Assembly: GCA_050309795.1 (NCBI GenBank)
Contig: JBNRMW010000006.1
Coordinates: 9,534-73,533, forward strand
Direction: 5' to 3'
DNA length: 64,000 nucleotides
Origin: JBNRMW01 sp050309795
GTDB lineage: Bacteria; Bacillota_I; Bacilli_A; Erysipelotrichales; Erysipelotrichaceae
The position numbers and the translations under genes were made by a program. Under the pieces are notes generated by a model. It did not search any database. It saw only the letters and a list, made by a program, of their open reading frames with translations, and was not told the DNA's origin. Positions 44,505 to 53,039 of the stretch are shown here, in pieces (the stretch's first letter is position 1; each line of letters starts with the position of its first letter).

Positions 44505-45863
44505 ATGAGTACCATGGATGTATTATTATTAGACACCTGGAATAAAACTCTTGACATTATAGAAAGTAGCAATAAATTTGACAAAAATATTTTTCAAAAT
44601 TTCTTTGCTGATTCAAAATTAATTTCCTTAGAAGAGTCGTCCGTTGTTATTCAAGTCCCCATGACCATTAACCGCGAAGTCTTTATCCAAGAGAAGGAAT
44701 TTATAAAAAATTGTTTGAACCAAATACTACCTGTTGATGTTGAGCATATCCAAGTGTTGTTACCTGCAGAAGTTAAGAAAAGAAACACACAAAATTCTGA
44801 GCCAGAAATTTCAGCATTACCTAATAATGTGATTGCAGCCTATACCTTCGATAATTTTGTCGTTGGACCTAGTAATAAGGAAAGCCATTCGGCTGCCTTA
44901 GCTTGTGCCTATAGTCCTGGTAATTTATATAATCCATTGTTTATTTATGGAAACTCTGGATTAGGAAAAACCCACCTGTTGAATGCTATAGGGAATTATG
45001 TCTTGGAGAATCGTCCCGATTTGAAAGTATTATATATGGCTTCCACCGCCTTTATTGATCAAGTTTATTTAACCATTAAAAATAACACCATCGGCCAGTT
45101 CAAAATCGATATGATGGAATTGGATGTTTTATTAATCGATGACGTCCAATTTATGGCGGGTAATAAAGAAAAAACACATGAAGTCTTTTTCCAAATATTC
45201 AATGAATTAGTTAATAAGAAGAAGCAAATCGTGATCACTTCTGATCGTCATCCAACCGAAATTAGTGGACTAGAAGAACGTATTATTTCGCGTTTCGCTT
45301 CTGGCCTGCAAGTTTCCATCAATTCGCCCGGTTTTGATACAGCCAAAGCCATCCTTAAATCAAAGCTTGAGAAGCAATCGTTTGATTTAAGCTTGATTGA
45401 AGACGAAGTTTTAGATTATCTAGCTACAAATTTCTCCAAGGATATCCGTCGCTTAGAAGGTAATTTGAATCGTTTATTGTTTTATGCAATTGATTTCGAA
45501 AAGAAGGATAAAATTACCTTAGATACGGCGATTATGGCTTTTAAAGGTCAATCGAGCGATAAAGATAGCAGCGATATTACTGTTTCAAAAATCAAAAAGG
45601 TTGTTTCCGATTACTATGGACTAACAAAATCACAACTCGTGTCAAAAACGAGAACAAAAAATATTGCGAATGCTCGGCATATTGCGATTTATTTGTGTCG
45701 TCGCCATCTTGACTTACCTTTTGCAAAAATTGGCGAAGAATTTGGTAAACGCGATCATTCCACGATTATGGCGTCTTGTGATAAAGTCGAAAGACTTTTG
45801 AAAAAAGATCTTATCTACCAACAAGCGGTTGCCGAGATTGAAAAGAATTTGTTGAAAAGTTAG
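44505..45863 (+). CDS. dnaA: Chromosomal replication initiator DnaA
   Basis: A 452-residue AAA+ initiator. Domain I spans residues ~1-90 and a short linker follows; the AAA+ domain holds Walker A GNSGLGKT (149-156) and Walker B LLIDDVQF near 210; domain IV has the DnaA signature, with KTRTKNIANARHIAIYL and FGKRDHSTIM near 385-430, which reads DnaA boxes. AAGGAG precedes the ATG. Flanked on both sides by DnaA boxes. Confidence 0.98.
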   Translation: MSTMDVLLLDTWNKTLDIIESSNKFDKNIFQNFFADSKLISLEESSVVIQVPMTINREVFIQEKEFIKNCLNQILPVDVEHIQVLLPAEVKKRNTQNSEPEISALPNNVIAAYTFDNFVVGPSNKESHSAALACAYSPGNLYNPLFIYGNSGLGKTHLLNAIGNYVLENRPDLKVLYMASTAFIDQVYLTIKNNTIGQFKIDMMELDVLLIDDVQFMAGNKEKTHEVFFQIFNELVNKKKQIVITSDRHPTEISGLEERIISRFASGLQVSINSPGFDTAKAILKSKLEKQSFDLSLIEDEVLDYLATNFSKDIRRLEGNLNRLLFYAIDFEKKDKITLDTAIMAFKGQSSDKDSSDITVSKIKKVVSDYYGLTKSQLVSKTRTKNIANARHIAIYLCRRHLDLPFAKIGEEFGKRDHSTIMASCDKVERLLKKDLIYQQAVAEIEKNLLKS

Positions 45864-45879
45864 GTAGTAATCCCCAAAA

Positions 45880-45965
45880 TTTTCCACAGTGAAATATGGT
45901 AGAATTAGTGGGGATATGTGCTGAAAACACCTGTTTTCCACAGCTTTCCACCGTCCTAATAATAA
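45880..45965. other. oriC unwinding element between dnaA and dnaN (DnaA boxes, GC cluster, DnaA-trios)
   Basis: TTTTCCACA boxes lie at 45880-45888 and 45934-45942, with a degenerate one (CTTTCCACC, 45944-45952) two bases further. A short GC-rich stretch (CCGTCC) and three consecutive TAA triplets (45957-45965) follow, then a long A/T tract to about 45990. This order matches the B. subtilis basal unwinding system: tandem boxes, GC cluster, then 3'-[G/A]A[T/C] trios that load DnaA on single-stranded DNA. It identifies the dnaA-dnaN gap as the likely melting site. Confidence 0.75.
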
Positions 45966-46001
45966 TTATATTAAAATAAGTAATAAATAAAGGAGCCCAA
46001 T

Positions 46002-47126
46002 ATGAACTTTACGATTTCCAAATCAGCATTCTACAATAGTCTTTCTCTAGTTTCTAAAGCCATTTCTTCGACATCACCACTGCCTGCTTTAACGGGTGTT
46101 AAAATTGATATCTTAGAAGATCGCTTGGTTTTAACGGGAGCGAGTTCTGAGTTTTCAATCCGTCATGATTTATTTGTTGACCATGAAATTAATCAATTAA
46201 AGATTTATGAAACAGGTCAAATTTTAATGGATGCTCGGAACTTATCTGAAATTGTGCGCAAACTGGATAGTAATACTTTATCCATGGAAACGGTCGATGG
46301 TTTAATGGTTCGTATTACTGGTAACTTAGCGATTTTCACCTTAAACTCCATGGTTGTTGATGGGTATCCTCGGATTGATTTTAGTAAACCGGCAACGGAG
46401 TTGGAATTGGATCGAGCCTTATTATCTGAAATGATTCGCCAAACGGCCTTTGCTTGTTCGGACCGCTTAACCCGTCCAGTGTTGATGGGTGTTAATTTTA
46501 GTTATGATAAACATCATTTAACGGCTGTAGCAACGGATTCTTTCCGCTTAGCCCGTAAACAGGTCCCTTATGAAGCCGCAATTGATCCTTTTAATATCAC
46601 AATCCCGAAGAAAGCTTTAGACGAGGTGGTCCGTCTTTTGGAAGGTGATGGGCATTTAAGTATTGCGATGGACCAAAAGAAGATTCAATTTGAAAACGAT
46701 TCGATTTTAATTCAATCACAACTCCTTGATGATGTCTTTCCAGAAACCAATCGACTCATTCCGATTAGTTTTGTTAATGAAATCGTTATGAATACCCACG
46801 ATTTGCGTAATGCGATTGATCGTGCAGCCTATATCCGCATGGACGGAACATCAACCGTACGGATGGATATTGCTGAGGATAATGTTTTATTGACCTCTCA
46901 GTCTCAAGAAATTGGCTCGTCTAAGGAAACGTTGATGGTCAATCATTTTGAAGGTGAACCTTTACGTTTATCGTATTCTGGTAAATTTATGATGGATGCT
47001 CTAAAAGCTATTAATAGCAGCGATGTATTGATTAAATTTTCCGGGGAACTTAAACCTTTCCTTGTACTTAATCCTCACGATGAAACGGTTTTACAATTAA
47101 TTTTACCTGTTCGTACTTTCGACTAA
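46002..47126 (+). CDS. dnaN: DNA polymerase III beta subunit (sliding clamp)
   Basis: A 374-residue protein with the three-domain clamp pattern, starting MNFTISKSAF with LSLVSKAISSTSPLPALTGVKI near residue 12, and ending with the conserved LILPVRTFD, which forms part of the peptide-binding pocket. AAAGGAG precedes the ATG. It follows dnaA by 138 bases that contain the unwinding element and ends at a terminator. Confidence 0.97.
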   Translation: MNFTISKSAFYNSLSLVSKAISSTSPLPALTGVKIDILEDRLVLTGASSEFSIRHDLFVDHEINQLKIYETGQILMDARNLSEIVRKLDSNTLSMETVDGLMVRITGNLAIFTLNSMVVDGYPRIDFSKPATELELDRALLSEMIRQTAFACSDRLTRPVLMGVNFSYDKHHLTAVATDSFRLARKQVPYEAAIDPFNITIPKKALDEVVRLLEGDGHLSIAMDQKKIQFENDSILIQSQLLDDVFPETNRLIPISFVNEIVMNTHDLRNAIDRAAYIRMDGTSTVRMDIAEDNVLLTSQSQEIGSSKETLMVNHFEGEPLRLSYSGKFMMDALKAINSSDVLIKFSGELKPFLVLNPHDETVLQLILPVRTFD

Positions 47127-47135
47127 ACTTAACTT

Positions 47136-47163
47136 AAAGGAACATTAAACTGTTCCTTTTTTT
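47136..47163 (+). terminator. Terminator of dnaN
   Basis: Perfect stem AAAGGAACA / TGTTCCTTT with a 6-base loop and a long T-run, ten bases after the dnaN stop. Confidence 0.93.
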
Positions 47164-47232
47164 CTGTTCAAAATTTAGAACCAAAAGGTTTAAAAAATCG
47201 ACTAAAGAGCACTCTTTTTGATAATTCCTGAT

Positions 47233-47263
47233 TGTGGAAAAGTCTCGCGAAATATGGTAAAAT
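47233..47263 (+). promoter_or_regulatory. Promoter of yaaA-recF-gyrB-gyrA with an overlapping DnaA box
   Basis: TAAAAT (47258-47263) with TGG directly before it forms an extended -10, 28 bases upstream of yaaA. A DnaA box, TGTGGAAAA (47233-47241), sits at the -35 position in place of a good -35 hexamer, so DnaA may regulate this operon. Confidence 0.6.
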
Positions 47264-47290
47264 GATAGGGTCGAAAAGGAGCTAAAAACC

Positions 47291-47494
47291 ATGGAAGAAA
47301 AAGAGTTTATTACGCTAGGACAGTTACTAAAAGTGTTGGGCTATGTACAAACTGGTGGCGAAGCAAAAATGAGAATTCATGAGTTTGATATCCAAATCAA
47401 TGGTGAAGCCGAAAATCGACGAGGTAGAAAGCTCTATCCAGAAGATGAAATTATCATCAATGGAGAAGTCATCGAGTTGGAGCATGAAGGTTAA
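47291..47494 (+). CDS. yaaA: S4-domain protein YaaA
   Basis: A 67-residue RNA-binding S4 domain protein, with FITLGQLLKVLGYVQTGGEAK (residues 6-26, in parts) and the RRGRKLYPEDEIIINGEVIEL tail. It occupies its standard position between dnaN and recF in Firmicutes; in B. subtilis it is linked to 50S assembly. It overlaps recF by 11 nt. Confidence 0.93.
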   Translation: MEEKEFITLGQLLKVLGYVQTGGEAKMRIHEFDIQINGEAENRRGRKLYPEDEIIINGEVIELEHEG

Positions 47495-48593
47495 TAGCTT
47501 ATCTTTGCTTAATTTCAGAAATTATGAGAAAGAGACCTTTGAATTTTATGAAGGTCTAAATCTTTTTATTGGACGAAATGGGCAAGGAAAAACCAATCTC
47601 TTGGAAGCTTTGTCTTTTATGAGTTCCATGCGTTCGTTTCGAGTCAATCAAGATCGTTATTTAATTGCTGATGATAAGGCCTATGCCCGTTTGGAAATAG
47701 ATTTAGAAACCGATCGAAAAGGGTTGAAGAATTTAGTTGTCTTGCTTCAAAAACAGGGAAAATCCTTATTAGTGAATCGCCAACCGATTTTATCGAGTAA
47801 AGATTTTATTACGCACCTTCAAGTTGTTTTATTTACACCAGCGGATATGAATTTCTTTGATGATTCCCCACGCATTCGACGACGGGAAATCGATGTCATT
47901 TGTGGAAAGTTGTCCCCTTTGTATTTACAACACTTGTTGTTGACCAATAAGCTCATACGACAACGGAATGCCCTTTTAAAAAATGAACAAATGGATGTAG
48001 AGTTACTTGAAATCTTAACCGAACAGGTCATTGACGCCCAACTCTTGGTGATTCAACTACGCCATCGACTAATTTCATTTATAAATCAAGAAGTTGAAAA
48101 AATCTACCATAAAATAACGGGAAAAAATTCAACGATACGTCTCGTGTACAAAAGTGATGTTGACGATCTCACCAATAGTGACTATAAAACGCAATTACAA
48201 AAGCGAATGAAACAAAGTACACGACGAGATAAATTGTTAAAGGCAACAACCGTTGGCATCCAACGAGATGATTTAGAAACGTATTATGACGATGTCTTGA
48301 TTTCTAATATTGCTTCCCAAGGCCAAAAACGCTTAGTGATTTTATCGATAAAACTTGCTCTAGCAAAATTTATTGAAGTCAGTTCTAAGCAACGACCCAT
48401 ACTAATTATGGATGATGTGTTTTCAGAACTGGATGGTTATCACCAAAGAAGGTTCATGGAAATAACACCAACCAATACCCAAATATTTATCACGACCACC
48501 GATTACAAGCCTTTTAAGAAGATTAAACGAGACCATATGGTCTTTGAAATCGAGGCAGGTAAGGTCAAACAAAGGAGATTAATACATGGATAG
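47484..48593 (+). CDS. recF: DNA replication and repair protein RecF
   Basis: A 369-residue SMC-like ATPase that helps load RecA at gaps. Walker A is GRNGQGKTN (residues 30-38), the signature region is SQGQKRLVILSIKLA near 290 and Walker B is ILIMDDVFSELD near 315. I place the start at ATG 47484 inside the yaaA end, where MKVNSLSLLNFRNYE matches the family start; the longer frame at 47379 is a shadow of yaaA. It overlaps gyrB by 8 nt. Confidence 0.95.
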   Translation: MKVNSLSLLNFRNYEKETFEFYEGLNLFIGRNGQGKTNLLEALSFMSSMRSFRVNQDRYLIADDKAYARLEIDLETDRKGLKNLVVLLQKQGKSLLVNRQPILSSKDFITHLQVVLFTPADMNFFDDSPRIRRREIDVICGKLSPLYLQHLLLTNKLIRQRNALLKNEQMDVELLEILTEQVIDAQLLVIQLRHRLISFINQEVEKIYHKITGKNSTIRLVYKSDVDDLTNSDYKTQLQKRMKQSTRRDKLLKATTVGIQRDDLETYYDDVLISNIASQGQKRLVILSIKLALAKFIEVSSKQRPILIMDDVFSELDGYHQRRFMEITPTNTQIFITTTDYKPFKKIKRDHMVFEIEAGKVKQRRLIHG

Positions 48594-50514
48594 TTTAAAT
48601 ACGAAAGTACAACATTCCTATACCGCAGACGACATTCAAGTTTTAGAAGGACTAGAAGCGGTAAGAAAACGTCCCGGAATGTATATCGGGGCGACTTCTG
48701 CGCGGGGCTTACACCACCTTCTCTGGGAAATTGTTGACAATGGGATTGACGAAGCTCTGGCCGGTTATGCGGATACGATTACCGTAACCTTAAAACCAGA
48801 TGATGTCGTCACCGTGGAAGATAATGGACGAGGAATCCCTATCGAAAAACATAAAACAACCGGTAAATCAACCATCGAAACGATTTACACCGTTTTACAT
48901 GCTGGTGGAAAGTTTGGCGGTGGTGCTTATAAAGTGTCTGGTGGACTTCATGGAGTTGGGGCTTCTGTCGTCAATGCGCTCTCTCAATGGTTAGAGGTTG
49001 TCGTGGCCAGTGGTGGAAAGCTTCATCGTCAACGTTTTGTTAATGGTGGAATGGCGGATGGCGAACTCGAAGTTATTGGTACATCTGATCAAACAGGAAC
49101 GACAGTAACCTTCAAACCAGATCCCCTTATTTTTACGGAAACGACGGAATTTGAGTTTGACTTAATTCGTGAACGCTTACGTCAGATGGCTTACCTAAAC
49201 AAAGGTATTCGGATTAATTTAATGGATGAACGAAACGAAGAACCGATTGTTATTGAATATTATTATGAAGGTGGCATTAAACAATATGTGGAGTATCTCA
49301 ACGAAAAGAAACTTCCCATTCAACCGGATGTCTTTTATTGTGAAGGTCTGGAAGAACAAATCATTGTTGAAATTGCCCTACAATATAACGAAGGCTTTGG
49401 AACGAATCTCTTTTCATTCACAAATAACATTAATACCCAAGAAGGTGGAACCCATGAAGAAGGTTTCCGTTCAACCTTAACAAGGATTGTAAATACCTAT
49501 GCTCGTCAAAGCAATTTCTTAAAAAAAGATGATGAAACCTTCCAAGGAGAAGATACACGAGAAGGATTGACGGCGATTATCTCCGTTAAACACCCTGATC
49601 CTCAATATGAAGGCCAAACGAAGACGAAACTTGGGAACTCCGAAGTTCGACGTATTGTTTCTAATGTCTTTGGACCGGCCTTAGAGCGCTATTTAATGGA
49701 AAATCCAAATTCAGCGAAGATTATCTTAGAAAAGATTTCCTTGGCTTCTAAAGCCCGGGTTGCTGCTAAAAAAGCAAGAGAACTAACTCGTCGTAAAAAT
49801 GTATTGGAAATTAGTTCCTTACCTGGAAAACTAGCGGATTGTCAGTCACGAATTCCTGAAGAATCTGAGATTTTCCTTGTGGAGGGGGATTCCGCTGGGG
49901 GATCTGCTAAAATGGGCCGAGATTCTTATTTCCAAGCAATTTTACCTTTACGTGGAAAAGTATTAAACGTCCAGAAAGCACGGATGACTCGAATTTTTGA
50001 TAATAACGAAATTCGTTCGATGTTAACGGCTTTTGGTTGTGGTATTGGAGATGAATTGGATTTAACGAAACTTCGCTATCATAAAATCATTATTATGACG
50101 GATGCGGACGTTGATGGCGCCCATATTCGAACCTTATTGTTGACCTTTATGTTTAGATTCTTAAAGCCAGTCATCGATGGGGGTTATGTATATATTGCTC
50201 AACCACCGCTGTTTAAAGTAAGTCGAGGTAATAGTGTTCGTTACGCCTACTCGGATGAACAATTAGATGAAATCCGAGCTCAACACCCAGACGCCAATTT
50301 CAAAATCCAGCGTTACAAGGGTCTTGGAGAGATGAACGATGAACAACTTTGGGAAACAACTATGGATCCTGAAGCACGAATCCTAATTAAAGTCACCATT
50401 GACGATGCCATAGAGGCCGACCGGGTCTTCGAAATGTTAATGGGGGATGAAGTTGAGCCGAGAAGAGAATTCATTGAAACCAACGCGAAATACGTTTCTA
50501 ATCTCGATGTTTAA
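48586..50514 (+). CDS. gyrB: DNA gyrase subunit B
   Basis: A 642-residue subunit with GHKL ATPase (IVDNGIDEALAGY near residue 46, ENNGRGIP-type EDNGRGIP near 75, GGLHGVGASVVNALS near 120), transducer, TOPRIM domain (LVEGDSAGGSAK near 430; ADVDGAHIRTLLLT near 507) and the GyrB tail (RYKGLGEM near 580). Length agrees with GyrB of Firmicutes. AGGAG lies in the recF end. Confidence 0.97.
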   Translation: MDSLNTKVQHSYTADDIQVLEGLEAVRKRPGMYIGATSARGLHHLLWEIVDNGIDEALAGYADTITVTLKPDDVVTVEDNGRGIPIEKHKTTGKSTIETIYTVLHAGGKFGGGAYKVSGGLHGVGASVVNALSQWLEVVVASGGKLHRQRFVNGGMADGELEVIGTSDQTGTTVTFKPDPLIFTETTEFEFDLIRERLRQMAYLNKGIRINLMDERNEEPIVIEYYYEGGIKQYVEYLNEKKLPIQPDVFYCEGLEEQIIVEIALQYNEGFGTNLFSFTNNINTQEGGTHEEGFRSTLTRIVNTYARQSNFLKKDDETFQGEDTREGLTAIISVKHPDPQYEGQTKTKLGNSEVRRIVSNVFGPALERYLMENPNSAKIILEKISLASKARVAAKKARELTRRKNVLEISSLPGKLADCQSRIPEESEIFLVEGDSAGGSAKMGRDSYFQAILPLRGKVLNVQKARMTRIFDNNEIRSMLTAFGCGIGDELDLTKLRYHKIIIMTDADVDGAHIRTLLLTFMFRFLKPVIDGGYVYIAQPPLFKVSRGNSVRYAYSDEQLDEIRAQHPDANFKIQRYKGLGEMNDEQLWETTMDPEARILIKVTIDDAIEADRVFEMLMGDEVEPRREFIETNAKYVSNLDV

Positions 50515-50528
50515 GACAGGAGGATTTT

Positions 50529-53018
50529 ATGTCAGAAGAAAAATTTGAACTTTATGAAGAAGAGGAAGATATTCGAAATCCCGAAATAGATATCAGCCGT
50601 GAAATGAAGAAATCCTTCCTTGATTATTCAATGTCGGTTATTGTTTCACGAGCATTACCGGATGTTCGGGATGGAATGAAACCCGTGCATCGGCGGATTT
50701 TATATGCGATGAACCAATTAAATATGTATTCGGATCGACCAACGCGTAAATCAGCTTGGTTAGTTGGGGAAGTTATGGGTAAATACCATCCTCACGGGGA
50801 TGCAGCTATTTATTCATCCATGGTTCGCATGGCTCAGGACTTTTCTTATCGATATCCTTTAGTTCAAGGACAAGGGAACTTTGGATCCATCGATGGCGAC
50901 GGTGCCGCCCATATGCGGTATACCGAGGCTCGGATGTCCAAAATCTCAATGGAAATGCTACGGGATATTAATCGCGATACCGTTGATTTTATTGATAATT
51001 ATGATGGATCGATTCAAGAACCAGCGGTTTTACCTTCACGGATACCAAATTTGTTAATTAATGGTGCCATGGGGATAGCTGTAGGGATGGCGACAAATAT
51101 TCCACCTCACAATTTAAGTGAAACAATTAACGCAACCATCGCCATGATTGATAATCCACAATTAACAACGCTTGAACTCATGAACGATTACATTTATGGA
51201 CCGGATTTTCCAACAGGCTCACAAATTGTTGGCCGTGCAGGCATCCGTAAGGCGTTTGAAACTGGTCGTGGATCGATTGTTCAGCGTGCCAAAATACGAG
51301 TTGAAAATATGGGAGGCGGTAAAAAACGCTTAATTGTTTATGAAATCCCGTACCAAGTTAATAAATCCAAATTAATTGAACGAATTGCCGAGTTAGTTCG
51401 GGAAAAACAAATAGAAGGTATCACCGATCTACGAGACGAATCAAATCGAAAAGGCATACGAATCGTCATCGAATTACGTAGAGATACTCAAGAAGATGTA
51501 CTAATTAATCAATTGTATAGAATGACCCCTCTTCAATCTAACTTTGGTGTGAATATGGTGGCATTAGTTCATGGCGAACCAAAACTCTTATCCTTAAGAG
51601 AAATGATTCAACACTATATTGATTTCCAAATTGAAGTAACCACTCGAAAACTGCGTTTTGACTTAGAACGAGCTGAAAATCGAGCGCATTTACTGGAAGG
51701 ATTCTTTATCGCTCTTGATAATATTGATGAAGTCATAAAAATCATTCGTCATTCACAAAATGATCAAGAAGCAAGTAATAACCTAGCAGAGCGCTTCAAT
51801 CTGTCTGCCGTTCAAATAAAAGCTATTTTAGATATGCCTTTACGCCGGTTAACCGGATTAGAACGAGAACGGCTACGCGTTGAATATGAAGACTTAATGA
51901 AGACCATTACCGAACTAAAAGATATCCTTTCGTCACATCCGCGTTTGATGCAAGTCATCAAAGAGGATTTAACCGCCATGAAAGAAAAATATGGTGATGA
52001 ACGACGTTCGGAAATTATCGAAGGATCTATCGATGTCATGGATGAAGATTTAATTCCAGTGGAAAACATTGTTATTGAATTAACAAACAATGGTTATATC
52101 AAATCTACAACAATTGATACCTACCAAGTCCAAAATCGTGGTGGACGTGGTATCCGTTCGATGAATGTTCACGAAGACGATGTCATTGAACAAATGATCA
52201 CGATGTCTACACATGACGATCTATTAGCCTTTACTAATTTAGGTAAGGTATATCGAATTAAAGGTTATCAGGTTCCATTCGCTTCAAGGATTTCTAAAGG
52301 AATTCCAATCGTGAATCTAATTGAATTAGATGAAAACGAACAAGTGCGAGCATTATTAAAAATAAAACCGGACGACATTGGCCAATTTGCAACCTTTGTG
52401 ACTCGAAAAGGTTTAATTAAGCGAACCGAAATATCCGAGTTTAAATCGATTCGTGTCAATGGGAAAATCGCTATTAAACTAGCCGAAGACGACGAACTGG
52501 TAGGTGTACGGGAAACGACAGGAAATGACGAAATACTCATCGCAAGTAATGAAGGACGAGCCGTACGTTTCCATGAAACTAATGTCCGCCCAAGTGGTCG
52601 AAATGCCATGGGTGTCCGCGGTTTAAATGTTGGAGATGGCTTCGTGGTTGGAATGACCACCAATCATGCGGGATCCTTTATCCTATCGGTATCGGAAAAC
52701 GGATACGGTAAGAAGACCTCTATTGAAGATTACCGAATCACCAATCGTGGCGGTAAAGGGGTCATTACGATGAAGATAAATGAACGTAACGGACAATTAG
52801 TCGCTTTCAAAGCTGTTGAAGGAGATGAAGATGCGCTGATTGTTACCGATGTCGGGACCTTAATTCGTTTAAATTTATCCCAAGTAGGTATTTATGGTCG
52901 AAATACGCAAGGTGTACGATTAATCAAAGTTGGGGAACAAAAAGTATCCTCAATTGCTGTTATTGAAATTGAAGAAGATGAAAAAGAAGAAAGAGAGGGA
53001 GAAAATGATCAAAATTAA
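50529..53018 (+). CDS. gyrA: DNA gyrase subunit A
   Basis: An 829-residue subunit with the winged-helix/tower core (residues ~25-510), the active-site tyrosine in MRYTEARM near 129, and six beta-pinwheel blades whose first carries a GyrA-box-like QNRGGRGI near 535, which supports GyrA over ParC. In the quinolone-determining region HPHGDAAIYSSMV (87-99), Ala92 stands where E. coli has Ser83 and Ser96 where E. coli has Asp87. The C terminus is acidic. AGGAGG is nine bases upstream. Confidence 0.97.
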   Translation: MSEEKFELYEEEEDIRNPEIDISREMKKSFLDYSMSVIVSRALPDVRDGMKPVHRRILYAMNQLNMYSDRPTRKSAWLVGEVMGKYHPHGDAAIYSSMVRMAQDFSYRYPLVQGQGNFGSIDGDGAAHMRYTEARMSKISMEMLRDINRDTVDFIDNYDGSIQEPAVLPSRIPNLLINGAMGIAVGMATNIPPHNLSETINATIAMIDNPQLTTLELMNDYIYGPDFPTGSQIVGRAGIRKAFETGRGSIVQRAKIRVENMGGGKKRLIVYEIPYQVNKSKLIERIAELVREKQIEGITDLRDESNRKGIRIVIELRRDTQEDVLINQLYRMTPLQSNFGVNMVALVHGEPKLLSLREMIQHYIDFQIEVTTRKLRFDLERAENRAHLLEGFFIALDNIDEVIKIIRHSQNDQEASNNLAERFNLSAVQIKAILDMPLRRLTGLERERLRVEYEDLMKTITELKDILSSHPRLMQVIKEDLTAMKEKYGDERRSEIIEGSIDVMDEDLIPVENIVIELTNNGYIKSTTIDTYQVQNRGGRGIRSMNVHEDDVIEQMITMSTHDDLLAFTNLGKVYRIKGYQVPFASRISKGIPIVNLIELDENEQVRALLKIKPDDIGQFATFVTRKGLIKRTEISEFKSIRVNGKIAIKLAEDDELVGVRETTGNDEILIASNEGRAVRFHETNVRPSGRNAMGVRGLNVGDGFVVGMTTNHAGSFILSVSENGYGKKTSIEDYRITNRGGKGVITMKINERNGQLVAFKAVEGDEDALIVTDVGTLIRLNLSQVGIYGRNTQGVRLIKVGEQKVSSIAVIEIEEDEKEEREGENDQN

Positions 53019-53039
53019 GAAAGAAGGAGGACATGGCCC

